Part shown: piece after piece, positions 15,925-23,898 of the stretch | Layout: the number at the start of each line of letters is the position of its first letter | Numbering within the stretch: position 1 is the first letter of the stretch | Assembly: GCA_910584215.1 (NCBI GenBank) | Contig: CAJTYI010000026.1 | Coordinates: 1 to 35,622, forward strand | Direction of reading: 5' to 3' | DNA length: 35,622 bases | From: an uncultured Roseburia sp. | Lineage (GTDB): Bacteria; Bacillota; Clostridia; Lachnospirales; Lachnospiraceae | Made by a program: the position numbers and the translations under genes | Notes under the pieces: generated by a model | Told to the model about the DNA's origin: nothing | Databases searched by the model: none | Seen by the model: only the letters and a program-made list of their open reading frames with translations

Positions 15925-16605
15925 ATGAAAAAGATATTATTTTTGGAAGACGATGAAAATTTAAACCGCGGTATCAGCTTAAAGCTTACCAAAGAAGGAT
16001 ATCAGGTTTTCGCGGCGCGCACCGTCGCCGAGGCAAAGCGTCTGTGGGAAGAAGAGGATGTGGATATGGTTATCACGGATATCAATCTTCCGGACGGCAG
16101 CGGGCTTTTGTTTGGCAGCATGGTTCGCGAGAAGAGCGATGTCTATCTGATCTATCTGACGGCTTTAGATACTGAGCTTGACGAGATCAACGGTTATGAC
16201 AGCGGAGCCGATGATTATATCACGAAGCCATTTTCGATTCAGGTGCTGACCCAGAAAGTACATGCGAGAATGAGGCGGATTGAAGGGAAAGAAAAAGATA
16301 TCCTGCACAGCGGGGAGATAGATTTTTCTCTCCGTGAGATGCAGGTGAAGCGAGGCAGAGAAACGGTGGCGCTCAGCAAGACAGAGATACAACTGCTGCG
16401 CTGTCTGATGGAAAATGCGGGGCGTATTGTCTCTAAGGAGACGATTTTAGAGCAGGTGTGGGGATTTGACGGGCAGTTTGTGGAGGAGAATACGGTTGCG
16501 GTAAATATCAGCCGGCTCAAGAGTAAGCTGGGAGTCGACTGTATCGCGAACATAAGAGGGCTGGGGTATATATGGACAGAACATGTGACAGGAAAGCGAT
16601 CTTAG
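15925..16605 (+). CDS. OmpR/PhoB-family response regulator
   Basis: 226 residues. The receiver domain (1-120) has the acidic pair in LFLEDDEN, the phospho-acceptor Asp52 in VITDINLPDGSG, Thr in IYLTALD and Lys in DYITKPFS. The winged-helix output domain (130-222) has LSKTEIQLLRCLMENAGRIV, ILEQVWGFDGQFVEENTVAV and SRLKSKLG...IRGLGYIW. The ATG at 15925 is the natural start (MKKILFLEDDEN). No good ribosome site precedes it, so it probably depends on translation of the cyclase gene that stops 2 bases before. It likely controls the ABC transporter genes downstream, through the repeats at 17815-17857. Confidence 0.93.
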   Translation: MKKILFLEDDENLNRGISLKLTKEGYQVFAARTVAEAKRLWEEEDVDMVITDINLPDGSGLLFGSMVREKSDVYLIYLTALDTELDEINGYDSGADDYITKPFSIQVLTQKVHARMRRIEGKEKDILHSGEIDFSLREMQVKRGRETVALSKTEIQLLRCLMENAGRIVSKETILEQVWGFDGQFVEENTVAVNISRLKSKLGVDCIANIRGLGYIWTEHVTGKRS

Positions 16606-17813
16606 ATGGAATGGCGCAAAAAAAGAAATATTTGTATGTTATGGCGGGCCTCATTTTGTGGGGTCTGTTTGTTTTATGCGGCGTGTTATTTTTGAAAGAG
16701 CGGGAGAGGGAGCTGCGGTGGCGGCAGACGAAGGAGCTTGCGGTCATCTACCCGCAGTTGGAAGAACACTTGCAAAACAATGATGCTTATTATGAGGCAC
16801 AGAGCGCGAAAGGAATTCACATGGCGGGGCTCTGCCTCTATTTTGGCGGAGCGGCGGCAGCCTCGATGGGATGTGGGATATTGCTGTATGAGCACAGACG
16901 AAAGCAGAGGGAGACGCGGCAGCTATTGTCTCAGTTGTCGGAACAATTAGAACAAGTGTTAAAAGGCGATGAAATGTCTGACTGGGTCAGCGATGAAGAT
17001 GATTTGCCGGATGAGTGGGAGACATTTTTGGGGAAACTAAGGTACACATGCCATTATTTTTTGGATTTAAGGCAGAGGCTTTGCCGGGAAGAAAATGAGA
17101 CGAAAGCATTGATAACCGATATTTCCCATCAGCTTAAGACGCCGCTTTCTTCCCTGCGCTTAAGCCATGAACTGTTGACGGCGGAGGATTTGACCCAGGC
17201 AGAGTACCAGGAGTTTTTGGAAAAAGAGGGACAGGAGATCGCAGCGTTTGAAAATCTGATGCAGGAGCTGGTAAATCTCTCACGCTTAGAGACCAATATG
17301 ATTCAGATCCGGCCTGTGCGTGTCCAGTTGAAACAAATATTGACGGAAGCCGTCAATAAGGTGTTTTTTAAGGCAAATGAAAAGAACATTGCCGTGATCT
17401 TGACGGATGTGGGACAACAAGACCGTGACGGGACGCAGAATATACGATCATCGGAGCTTGACGCCCCTATTTATTGTGACCCGGTGTGGACGGCGGAGGC
17501 GTTTGCCAACGTGCTTGAGAATGCCGTCAAATATTCCGGGGAGAATACAACAATTACGATTACGGTGGGGAAATTAGTCAATTTTATCTATGTGGATATT
17601 GAAGATGAGGGGATCGGCATACCGCCGCAGGAGCTAAACGCGATCTACAAGCGTTTTTATCGCGGGAAGCAGGCGCAAAAGATTGCCAAGGACGGCGTCG
17701 GCGTTGGTCTCTACCTTGCGCGCAAGGTGCTTGAGGAGCAGGGTGGCAATATCGTGGCGAGACGCAGGCAGCGCGGGAGCTGTTTTCGGATGACGCTCCC
17801 ATGCGGACACTAA
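16572..17813 (+). CDS. Sensor histidine kinase paired with the OmpR-type regulator
   Basis: 413 residues. TM1 is about 22-41 and TM2 about 84-105, flanking a short extracytoplasmic loop of about 40 residues. A linker with acidic DEDDLPDEWE follows. HisKA has His186 in DISHQLKTPLSSLRLSHELL. The ATPase domain has N in FANVLENAVKYSG, EDEGIGIPP and GVGVGLYLARKVL. It matches small-sensor kinases of ABC-transporter-linked two-component systems. The ATG at 16572 overlaps the regulator by 34 bases and has GGGG 5 bases before it. The ATG at 16611 (MAQKKKYLYVM) is an alternative start with a weaker site. Downstream ABC genes start after a 149-base gap. Confidence 0.92.
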   Translation: MDRTCDRKAILDGMAQKKKYLYVMAGLILWGLFVLCGVLFLKERERELRWRQTKELAVIYPQLEEHLQNNDAYYEAQSAKGIHMAGLCLYFGGAAAASMGCGILLYEHRRKQRETRQLLSQLSEQLEQVLKGDEMSDWVSDEDDLPDEWETFLGKLRYTCHYFLDLRQRLCREENETKALITDISHQLKTPLSSLRLSHELLTAEDLTQAEYQEFLEKEGQEIAAFENLMQELVNLSRLETNMIQIRPVRVQLKQILTEAVNKVFFKANEKNIAVILTDVGQQDRDGTQNIRSSELDAPIYCDPVWTAEAFANVLENAVKYSGENTTITITVGKLVNFIYVDIEDEGIGIPPQELNAIYKRFYRGKQAQKIAKDGVGVGLYLARKVLEEQGGNIVARRRQRGSCFRMTLPCGH

Positions 17814-17814
17814 T

Positions 17815-17857
17815 CTTACAAAACTGTAAGTCTATCTGTAAGTCTGTTGTAATTTTC
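17815..17857 (+). promoter_or_regulatory. Direct repeats upstream of the ABC transporter, candidate regulator site
   Basis: CTGTAAGTCT occurs at 17824-17833 and 17836-17845 (12-bp period), with a weaker third copy, TTGTAATTTT (17847-17856). The first copy also forms an inverted repeat with CTTACA at 17815-17820. Tandem repeats spaced about one helical turn are the usual binding pattern of OmpR-family regulators such as the one encoded just upstream. Confidence 0.5.
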
Positions 17858-17942
17858 ATCTGATATTCTGTTTTCAGATCAGAAAGGAAGCCGCAAAATT
17901 GGAGTGTGCCGGCATACTTTCAAAAAACAGAAAGGAGATACT

Positions 17943-17966
17943 GTGATACAGTATAGGACATTATGA
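17943..17966 (+). CDS. Possible 7-codon leader peptide overlapping the ABC ATPase start
   Basis: The best ribosome site in this leader, AAGGAG (17932-17937), is 5 bases from a GTG at 17943 that opens a 7-codon frame (M-I-Q-Y-R-T-L). Its TGA stop overlaps the ATG of the ATPase gene in the sequence TTATGA. The ATPase start itself has only AGGA at 4 bases. This arrangement would allow translational coupling or control. Too short to prove by sequence. Confidence 0.3.
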   Translation: MIQYRTL

Positions 17967-18637
17967 ACGATATTTTACAGGTAAAAGATTTAGTCAAATA
18001 TTATGGGACGGGGGAAAACCTCGTCAAAGCCGTGGACCACACAAGTCTTGGCGTAGAGCGCGGCAGGTTTACAGCCATCGTAGGACGTTCGGGGTCAGGA
18101 AAATCTACGCTGCTGCATCTGATCGGCGGACTTGACCGGCCGGATTCCGGTAAAGTAATCATTGACAATCAGGATATTTATGCACTGGGGAAGGACGATC
18201 TGGCAAAGTTCCGCAGAAGGAAGATCGGTTTTATTTTTCAGGATTTTAATCTGATTCCTTCCCTGACGGTCTGGGAAAATATTGTGCTTCCGATGGGGCT
18301 GGACGGCAGGAAAGTGAAGGAAAACGAGGTAGCCGAGATTATGGCTAAGATCGGACTGACGCAGAAAAAAGACGCGCTCCCCAACACCTTGTCCGGCGGG
18401 CAGAAACAGAGGGTTGCGATCGCGAGGGCGCTGGCCGCGTCGCCGGCCATCATTCTGGCGGATGAACCCACGGGAAACTTGGACTCGCGCACGGAGACGG
18501 AAGTGATGAGCCTTTTGAAAAATTGCGTCGAGGAGTACGGACAGACGCTTGTGATGATCACACACGATGAGACGATCGCCCAGATGGCGGACGCGGTAAT
18601 TTTCGTGGAGGACGGTAAGGTGGTGAGTCAGTCATGA
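17963..18637 (+). CDS. ABC transporter ATP-binding protein (MacB/LolD/BceA class)
   Basis: 224 residues, a single nucleotide-binding domain. Walker A GRSGSGKST at 41-49, Q loop in FIFQDFNLIPSLTVWENI, signature LSGGQ at 143-147, Walker B with IILADEPTGNLD, and switch His in MITHD. The sequence style (LHLIGGLDRPDSGKV, NLIPSLTVWENIVLP) is that of ATPases serving FtsX-type permeases in peptide or lipid export and antimicrobial resistance. The gene ends in an ATGA overlap with the permease gene. The ATG at 17963 follows a 7-codon leader frame. The two-component genes upstream probably regulate it. Confidence 0.95.
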   Translation: MNDILQVKDLVKYYGTGENLVKAVDHTSLGVERGRFTAIVGRSGSGKSTLLHLIGGLDRPDSGKVIIDNQDIYALGKDDLAKFRRRKIGFIFQDFNLIPSLTVWENIVLPMGLDGRKVKENEVAEIMAKIGLTQKKDALPNTLSGGQKQRVAIARALAASPAIILADEPTGNLDSRTETEVMSLLKNCVEEYGQTLVMITHDETIAQMADAVIFVEDGKVVSQS

Positions 18638-21099
18638 AAATGGTTACAACGATCGCTTACAAGAATATGAAACACTATAAAAGCAGAAACATATTGACCG
18701 GAATTGCGATTCTTTTGACGACGCTGCTGTTATATTTAGTTCCGACGATCGGTGTCGATATGGTGGGCGCACAGTTTGCGATGGTCAATGAGATCTATCC
18801 GCGCTGGCATTGCCTGATACGGGATGTAGACCGGGAGACAGCGACTAAATTGGCGGCGCATCACGACGTTTTGACGAGCGGATTGCGCTCTGACGTGGGA
18901 TATTGGGCCGGGTTAGATGTGGATGTTTCCATGATGTATATGGATGAAAATGGTCTCGATCTCTATCAAATGAAGTTGGAGGAGGGCAGCTTACCGCGCC
19001 GCGGGAACGAGATTGTGGTGTCAAGGAAGCTATTGCAGGCGGCCGGGCTTGCGGGGGAGATCGGGGATACGATACGAATCTCTTACCAGCCATTGAGCGA
19101 GGAGGGTCTTGGGTATGTAAAAGAGGGCGAGTTTGTCATCAGCGGTTTTTATCAGGAGCAGCAAGAGGAGCCGACTGCGTTTAGCTCGTTTGTCTCCAGG
19201 GAATTTGCGGAGAAACATATTCCGGCAGATCAAATTAAATATCGGTTTTTATTCCAGGTTGGCGCAGAGGAAAATGTCACCACCGACGATGTGGAGGAAA
19301 TGATCAAAGGCATTACAGAGCAGTTTGGCATCGACGAAGAGCAGGTGCATGTCAACAACGAATATCTGTTGGCCAATTATGTAGACCCGACGACGATTCC
19401 AGTGATTGCCGTTATTATGTTGATTATCGTCATTGCCGGTATCATCACGATTTACAGTATCTATTATGTCGGTATGGCGGAGCGCGTGCGCGAATACGGG
19501 AGAATGAAAGCGATTGGGGCGACAAACCGCCAGCTGCGGCAGATGGTGCTGCGGGAGGGCTTTTGCACGGCGCTGATAGCGATACCGGCGGGACTTTTGA
19601 TCGGGACACTGCTGGTAAAGGCGGTACTCATGCTGTTTATAGGTTCTTACAGCGAGGATCAAAACATTATGGTAATGACGACGCGCGAGCTGTTAAACGA
19701 AGGCCGGATTCCACTCTACCATGTTTGGATATATCTGATGGCAGCAGTCGTAAGCCTGATTACCGTGTACTTCTCGCTGCGCAAACCCATGAAAATGGCG
19801 GCGAGAGTGTCGGAAATTGATGCCATGCGTCAGCAGGGCGGCCAGTCCGGCAAGAAAAAGAGCAAGAAGACACGAAAAAGTTATGGAGAACTCAATGTGG
19901 CGAAAGTGTCGCACATTTACCTGACCGGCAATAAGAAAAATACGGTCATCACAGTAGTGTCCATGAGCATCACGGGCGTTTTGTTTATGGTGATTGCGAC
20001 GGTACTCTCGTGCGCCAATCCGGTGGAGAGCGCAAGCAGCGATATCAGGGGACAGTATGAATTGAGCAATAACGTTTCTTTCAGCAATAAGGAGCATCCC
20101 GAGTATGCATGGGACCAGATCGTTCAAAACAATGCGCTGGACGAGGCGATGAAACAGCGCTTGGAAGCCATCGACGGCGTTAAGGAGGTGCTGCCGGTTG
20201 CCCTCTGCTATGCGACCGCGGATGTATTAGAGGGTGACAAGATCGGAATCAGCGGACTTCCGGAGGAGTGGAAAGAGGAACTGATGGACGGTATCACGGA
20301 GGGAAGCGTGACCTACGAGGAGCTTAAGACGGGAGAAAAGATGATTGTGCACCGCAATATGCTGCGCTGGTATCCAGATATCGCAATCGGAGACAAATTG
20401 GAGTTACCTCTATTTGACGGCAGCGAAAAGTCGGTTACCGTGGAGGTGGCTGCGATTGGCGATTATTCGTATGGGATGTCTATCTTTGGAGACTTTATGA
20501 TGGCGAAAGAGGGACTGGAAAAGATCAGCAACATCGGCAACAGCACAGCAGCCTATACCATTTATACAGTCCATAAGCAGGAGCCGGCGGTAGAAGATGA
20601 GATCGCTGCGATTACGCAGGAATACGGCGAGAGACTTGGTGTGCGAAGCTGGCAGACGGAGTATGAGAAATGGAAGTCTGCTATGGCAATTACGAGCTGC
20701 GCCTGTTATGCGTTTTTTAGCGTGCTTGGCCTGATCTGCATTATGAACATGATCAATACGATGATCAATAATGTGCATCTGCGCAAAAAAGAGATCGGTA
20801 TGATGCAGGCCATCGGTATGACGGATCGCCAGTTGACGCAGTTGCTGATGAGAGAGGGCGTTTGTTATATCGCCGGAGCATTGATTTTGTCCATCTGCGG
20901 CGGCAGCCTTTTGGGATATCCGATTTTCCTGTGGGCCCGCGAAAATGGAATGTTTAGCATCAGCAGGTATCATTATCCATTTACGTCGGCGGCGATGCTC
21001 ATCGTCTTATTGCTTGCGATACAGATTCTGCTCGCATGGATTCTTGGCCGCTCCGTGAAAAAAGAATCGCTGATTGAGCGTGTACGGTTTTCAGAGTAA
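18634..21099 (+). CDS. ABC transporter permease with two FtsX-type domains
   Basis: 821 residues, partner of the ATPase with which it shares the ATGA overlap. It is an internal duplication. TM1 is about 20-42, with an extracytoplasmic domain to about 250 and three TM segments about 258-380, including the FtsX block YYVGMAERVREYGRMKAIGA. A basic linker (SGKKKSKKTRKSYGE) follows. The second half has a TM near 440-462, a second external domain, and three TM to the end with MINNVHLRKKEIGMMQAIGM. The eight-TM layout differs from BceB (ten TM with one large loop), so it is closer to general FtsX/MacB-like exporters. The substrate is unknown; the context with a two-component system suggests response to cell-envelope stress or peptides. 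Confidence 0.92.
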   Translation: MKMVTTIAYKNMKHYKSRNILTGIAILLTTLLLYLVPTIGVDMVGAQFAMVNEIYPRWHCLIRDVDRETATKLAAHHDVLTSGLRSDVGYWAGLDVDVSMMYMDENGLDLYQMKLEEGSLPRRGNEIVVSRKLLQAAGLAGEIGDTIRISYQPLSEEGLGYVKEGEFVISGFYQEQQEEPTAFSSFVSREFAEKHIPADQIKYRFLFQVGAEENVTTDDVEEMIKGITEQFGIDEEQVHVNNEYLLANYVDPTTIPVIAVIMLIIVIAGIITIYSIYYVGMAERVREYGRMKAIGATNRQLRQMVLREGFCTALIAIPAGLLIGTLLVKAVLMLFIGSYSEDQNIMVMTTRELLNEGRIPLYHVWIYLMAAVVSLITVYFSLRKPMKMAARVSEIDAMRQQGGQSGKKKSKKTRKSYGELNVAKVSHIYLTGNKKNTVITVVSMSITGVLFMVIATVLSCANPVESASSDIRGQYELSNNVSFSNKEHPEYAWDQIVQNNALDEAMKQRLEAIDGVKEVLPVALCYATADVLEGDKIGISGLPEEWKEELMDGITEGSVTYEELKTGEKMIVHRNMLRWYPDIAIGDKLELPLFDGSEKSVTVEVAAIGDYSYGMSIFGDFMMAKEGLEKISNIGNSTAAYTIYTVHKQEPAVEDEIAAITQEYGERLGVRSWQTEYEKWKSAMAITSCACYAFFSVLGLICIMNMINTMINNVHLRKKEIGMMQAIGMTDRQLTQLLMREGVCYIAGALILSICGGSLLGYPIFLWARENGMFSISRYHYPFTSAAMLIVLLLAIQILLAWILGRSVKKESLIERVRFSE

Positions 21100-21104
21100 C
21101 GAAT

Positions 21105-21147
21105 AAAGTTGTAACAGTGAGGGCAATCTGATCTGTTACAACTTTTT
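21105..21147 (+). terminator. Intrinsic terminator of the ABC transporter operon
   Basis: A perfect 13-bp stem, AAAGTTGTAACAG (21105-21117) with its complement (21133-21145), then a T tract. Confidence 0.88.
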
Positions 21148-21148
21148 C

Positions 21149-21177
21149 TTTACAAACAGTTTGTGTTGTGGTAGCAT
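21149..21177 (+). promoter_or_regulatory. Weak candidate promoter of the sulfhydrylase gene
   Basis: TTTACA (21149-21154), 17-base spacer, TAGCAT (21172-21177). A competing reading uses TTGTGT and a TGTAAA-like -10 about 12 bases further on. No SAM riboswitch or T-box is visible in the short leader. Confidence 0.3.
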
Positions 21178-21250
21178 ATCCTTGTAAATAAATAGGAAAA
21201 ATGTGAATTATACGCGCGCATAGAATGCAATAGACGAGGAGGCTGGTACA

Positions 21251-22555
21251 GTGGGAAAGACATTGAGAGAGAGGAATTTAAAATTTGAGACATTGCAGCT
21301 GCATGTGGGGCAGGAAGAGCCGGACCCGGTGACCGATGCGAGGGCGGTTCCGATTTATCAGACTTCCTCGTATGTGTTCCGGGACAGCGAGCATGCGGCG
21401 GCGCGCTTTGCGCTCGCAGACGCGGGCAATATATACGGCAGGCTTACGAACCCCACGCAGGATATTTTTGAGCGGCGGATAGCGGCTCTGGAAGGAGGCG
21501 CGGCGGCTCTTGCGGTGGCGTCCGGCGCGGCGGCTATCGCTTACACGATTCAAAATCTTGCGGCCGCGGGAGAACATATCGTTGCGGCAAAGAACATCTA
21601 TGGCGGCACCTATAACCTGCTGGCGCATACGCTGCCGGAATACGGCATCAGCACAACCTTTGTGGATATATTTGACGAGGAGGAAACGGCGCGCGCAGTC
21701 AGGGAGAATACGCGGGCAATTTTTATCGAGACGCTGGGCAATCCCAATTCCGACGTCGTGGATATTGAGGCGGTGGCAAAGATCGCCCATGCGCATGGGA
21801 TTCCCCTGGTTGTGGACAATACGTTTGCGACGCCCTATCTGGTGCGGCCTCTCGACTATGGCGCCGATCTTGTCGTTCATTCGGCGACCAAGTTTATCGG
21901 CGGGCATGGAACGACGATCGGCGGTGTGATTGTCGAGGGTGGCAAATTTGACTGGAAAGCAAGCGGTAAGTTTCCGGGACTTACAAAGCCAAATCCGAGT
22001 TATCACGGCGTGATCTTTACGGAGGCGGCAGGGTCTGCGGCCTTTGTGACCAAGATTCGTGCGATTTTGCTCCGCGATACGGGGGCAACGCTCTCGCCGT
22101 TCCACGCGTTTTTCTTCCTTCAGGGCTTAGAGACATTGTCCCTGCGCGTGGAACGCCATGTCGAAAATGCGCTTAAGGTCGCGGAATTTTTAGAGCATCA
22201 CCCGCAGGTAGAGCAGGTACATCATCCGTCCGTCACAGCGGACGCCTCACAGCGGGCGCTCTATGAAAAATATTTTCCAAACGGCGGCGGTTCTATCTTT
22301 ACCTTTGAGATCAAGGGAGATGACAAGAAAGCGAAAGAGTTTATTGATCATTTGGAATTATTTTCTCTGCTGGCCAATGTTGCGGACGCTAAGTCGCTCG
22401 TCATCCATCCGGCCTCCACGACACATGCGCAGCTCACCAAGGCAGAGCTTTTGGAACAGGGAATCAAACCGAACACGGTACGTCTGTCCATCGGCATAGA
22501 AAATATTGAAGATATTCTGGAAGATTTGAGACTGGCTTTTGAGGCGGTATCCTAA
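21251..22555 (+). CDS. metY: O-acetylhomoserine aminocarboxypropyltransferase (sulfhydrylase)
   Basis: PLP enzyme of the Cys/Met metabolism family that makes homocysteine from O-acetylhomoserine and sulfide. 434 residues, full length. It has YQTSSYVFRDSEHAAARF near the N-terminus, YGRLTNPTQDIFERRIAALEGG, VVDNTFATPYLVRPL, the PLP lysine Lys214 in HSATKFIGGHGTTIGG, and the C-terminal SLVIHPASTTHAQL and VRLSIGIENIEDI. The length and the KFDWKASGKFPGLTKPNPSYHGV insertion (cited in part) point to MetY rather than MetB/MetC. The GTG start has GAGGAGG 8 bases upstream. It stands alone between a terminator and a MITE-like repeat. Confidence 0.92.
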   Translation: MGKTLRERNLKFETLQLHVGQEEPDPVTDARAVPIYQTSSYVFRDSEHAAARFALADAGNIYGRLTNPTQDIFERRIAALEGGAAALAVASGAAAIAYTIQNLAAAGEHIVAAKNIYGGTYNLLAHTLPEYGISTTFVDIFDEEETARAVRENTRAIFIETLGNPNSDVVDIEAVAKIAHAHGIPLVVDNTFATPYLVRPLDYGADLVVHSATKFIGGHGTTIGGVIVEGGKFDWKASGKFPGLTKPNPSYHGVIFTEAAGSAAFVTKIRAILLRDTGATLSPFHAFFFLQGLETLSLRVERHVENALKVAEFLEHHPQVEQVHHPSVTADASQRALYEKYFPNGGGSIFTFEIKGDDKKAKEFIDHLELFSLLANVADAKSLVIHPASTTHAQLTKAELLEQGIKPNTVRLSIGIENIEDILEDLRLAFEAVS

Positions 22556-22592
22556 AAGAGCCTGGTTGCGCGCTCCCGGTTTCTGTGCTACA

Positions 22593-22757
22593 CTAGTGTA
22601 CTGACATGTTCATATTTCGCCAAATGACTTGCCTGAATTTCCATCTGCCACGTTGGCTTCAATCGACGATGCCACCGCATCGCCTCATTCAGCCGCCTTG
22701 TAGACTGAAAATTCATTCTGCGTCATTTAGCTGAAAATGAACATGTCAGTACACTAG
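22593..22757. mobile_element. 165-bp MITE-like element with 21-bp perfect terminal inverted repeats
   Basis: Bases 22593-22613 (CTAGTGTACTGACATGTTCA, plus T) are exactly complementary to 22737-22757. The complementarity continues imperfectly inward to a central stem, CGATGC/GCATCG (22667-22672 and 22677-22682), around a CACC loop, so the whole element can fold into one long hairpin. If the outer CTA/TAG belongs to the target, the element is flanked by TA on both sides, as for IS630/mariner-type insertion. The minus strand carries a 42-codon open frame beginning MNFQSTRRLNEAMRWHRR and ending at the left repeat, without homology that I know. No transposase is present. It fills most of the gap between metY and the next gene. 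Confidence 0.7.
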
Positions 22758-22836
22758 AGCAGACGTCGAGTCAAATTGCCGTTTGCGTCTGTCTCATGGG
22801 GAGGCGCACAATATACGAAACAAGGAGTAGCGATCG

Positions 22837-23298
22837 ATGAAAAAACCAGAAGAATTGTTTCATGAATTAGATCAATTGATGAAAGAGACAAAAGCCGGTA
22901 AAATACACTGGCATGTGGAAGTACAGACGACGGAGCACAACGATCCGTCGCAGAAGCCAATCGAGACGGAGGACGGCGTTTCCTGGACGCTCGATGAGTG
23001 CTATGTCTCCTATTATTGTGAACATCAGGGCAAAAAGTTCTGCATGATTACCTATGAATTAATCAAACACGACGCGCGGGAAGATAAGACCGCAACAAGC
23101 AATCTTATCTTTCTGCCGCCGGAAAATGTGCGGTGTTTTCATTTACAGACACTGCTCTCCTACGCGGTCGACAATTCGGCTGTTTTGTCAGATCAGGTGC
23201 ACAAACTCTGGATGATGCTTTTAGAGATGTACCGCCAAGATCCGGGCAGCGTGAATCTGACGGCGACCGCGGGTGTTTTAAGTATCGAGGAGGGGTAG
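22837..23298 (+). CDS. Unknown 153-residue protein
   Basis: I do not recognise a family. A soluble, mixed alpha/beta-looking protein beginning MKKPEELFHELDQLMKETKAG, a helix. Two segments look like strands: KIHWHVEVQTTEH and YVSYYCEHQGKKFCMITYELIKH. Then comes TSNLIFLPPENVRCFHLQTLLSYA and a helical C-terminal part. No signal peptide, membrane segment or metal motif. The start is secure: AAGGAG (22822-22827) lies 9 bases before the ATG. It is convergent with the ECF gene (12-base gap). Its upstream region is mostly the MITE-like element, which may therefore affect its transcription. Confidence 0.75.
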   Translation: MKKPEELFHELDQLMKETKAGKIHWHVEVQTTEHNDPSQKPIETEDGVSWTLDECYVSYYCEHQGKKFCMITYELIKHDAREDKTATSNLIFLPPENVRCFHLQTLLSYAVDNSAVLSDQVHKLWMMLLEMYRQDPGSVNLTATAGVLSIEEG

Positions 23299-23310
23299 AA
23301 ACCGTTGGGT

Positions 23311-23898
23311 TTAACCCATCCATTCCCGCACATCGGGAATTTTTGAAAGCAGCGGCAGCAGGATGATGCTCAGCAAGATACCTGATATGCCCTGTACGAT
23401 ATTAAACGGGATGCCGGCGGCGGAAGCGGTGATGCCCGCGGCGAGAGCCGCGGCGGTAAACCCTCCTGCGCCGAGCGCGGCGACGCCCGTCTCATACAAA
23501 AAATAGCCGATGACCATGATTGTTTCGCCGATGAGCCCGCTGATTACGACAGCGGCCCGGTGGCTGCGCCGAAAGGGAGATGATTTTTTTGCAATGCGAA
23601 ACAGCAGGCCGGCGGCGAGAGCGGTCAGTGCTTTGACAATTAAAGTGGCGGGGGCAAAGGAAATGTAGCCCGAAAAAATATCCGCTGACATAGAGCCGAC
23701 GCCGGCAGCGAGAGCGCCGGTATAGGGACCTAAAATCACACCGCTCAGCAGTACAAAGCAGTCACCGATATGGATATATCCAAACGTCGGTGTCGGAAAT
23801 TTAATCATCATTGTTGCGACACAAGTCATGGCGGCGAAGAGCGCCGTTGTCACTAACCGTTTTATATTTGTTTTTTCCATTTTTCTTATTTGCTCCAT
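23311..23898 (-). CDS. ECF transporter S component (riboflavin/HmpT-like family), substrate unknown
   Basis: Membrane substrate-binding subunit of an energy-coupling-factor vitamin transporter. 195 residues with five to six transmembrane segments. The family signature is clear: GYIHIGDCFVLLSGVILGPY, then GALAAGVGSMSADIFSGYIS and APATLIVKALTALAAG. No ATPases or EcfT are in the window, so it should use the shared ECF module encoded elsewhere. The ATG at 23898 is chosen because GAGG is 5 bases upstream; the in-frame start at 23919 lies before this site. Substrates in this family include riboflavin, HMP and folate-type vitamins; none can be assigned from sequence. The leader has a hairpin just before the ribosome site but matches no TPP, FMN or THF riboswitch. 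Confidence 0.85.
   Translation of the reverse strand: MEQIRKMEKTNIKRLVTTALFAAMTCVATMMIKFPTPTFGYIHIGDCFVLLSGVILGPYTGALAAGVGSMSADIFSGYISFAPATLIVKALTALAAGLLFRIAKKSSPFRRSHRAAVVISGLIGETIMVIGYFLYETGVAALGAGGFTAAALAAGITASAAGIPFNIVQGISGILLSIILLPLLSKIPDVREWMG

Noticed and set aside
14855..21099. Naming the two-component/ABC genes BceRS-BceAB.
   Set aside because: The kinase has an external loop and the permease has two FtsX halves with eight membrane segments, unlike the ten-segment BceB with one large loop.
21278..22105. A 275-codon minus-strand frame opposite metY.
   Set aside because: metY is unmistakable; the antisense product is Arg-rich and lacks a start signal. It follows from the codon composition of metY.
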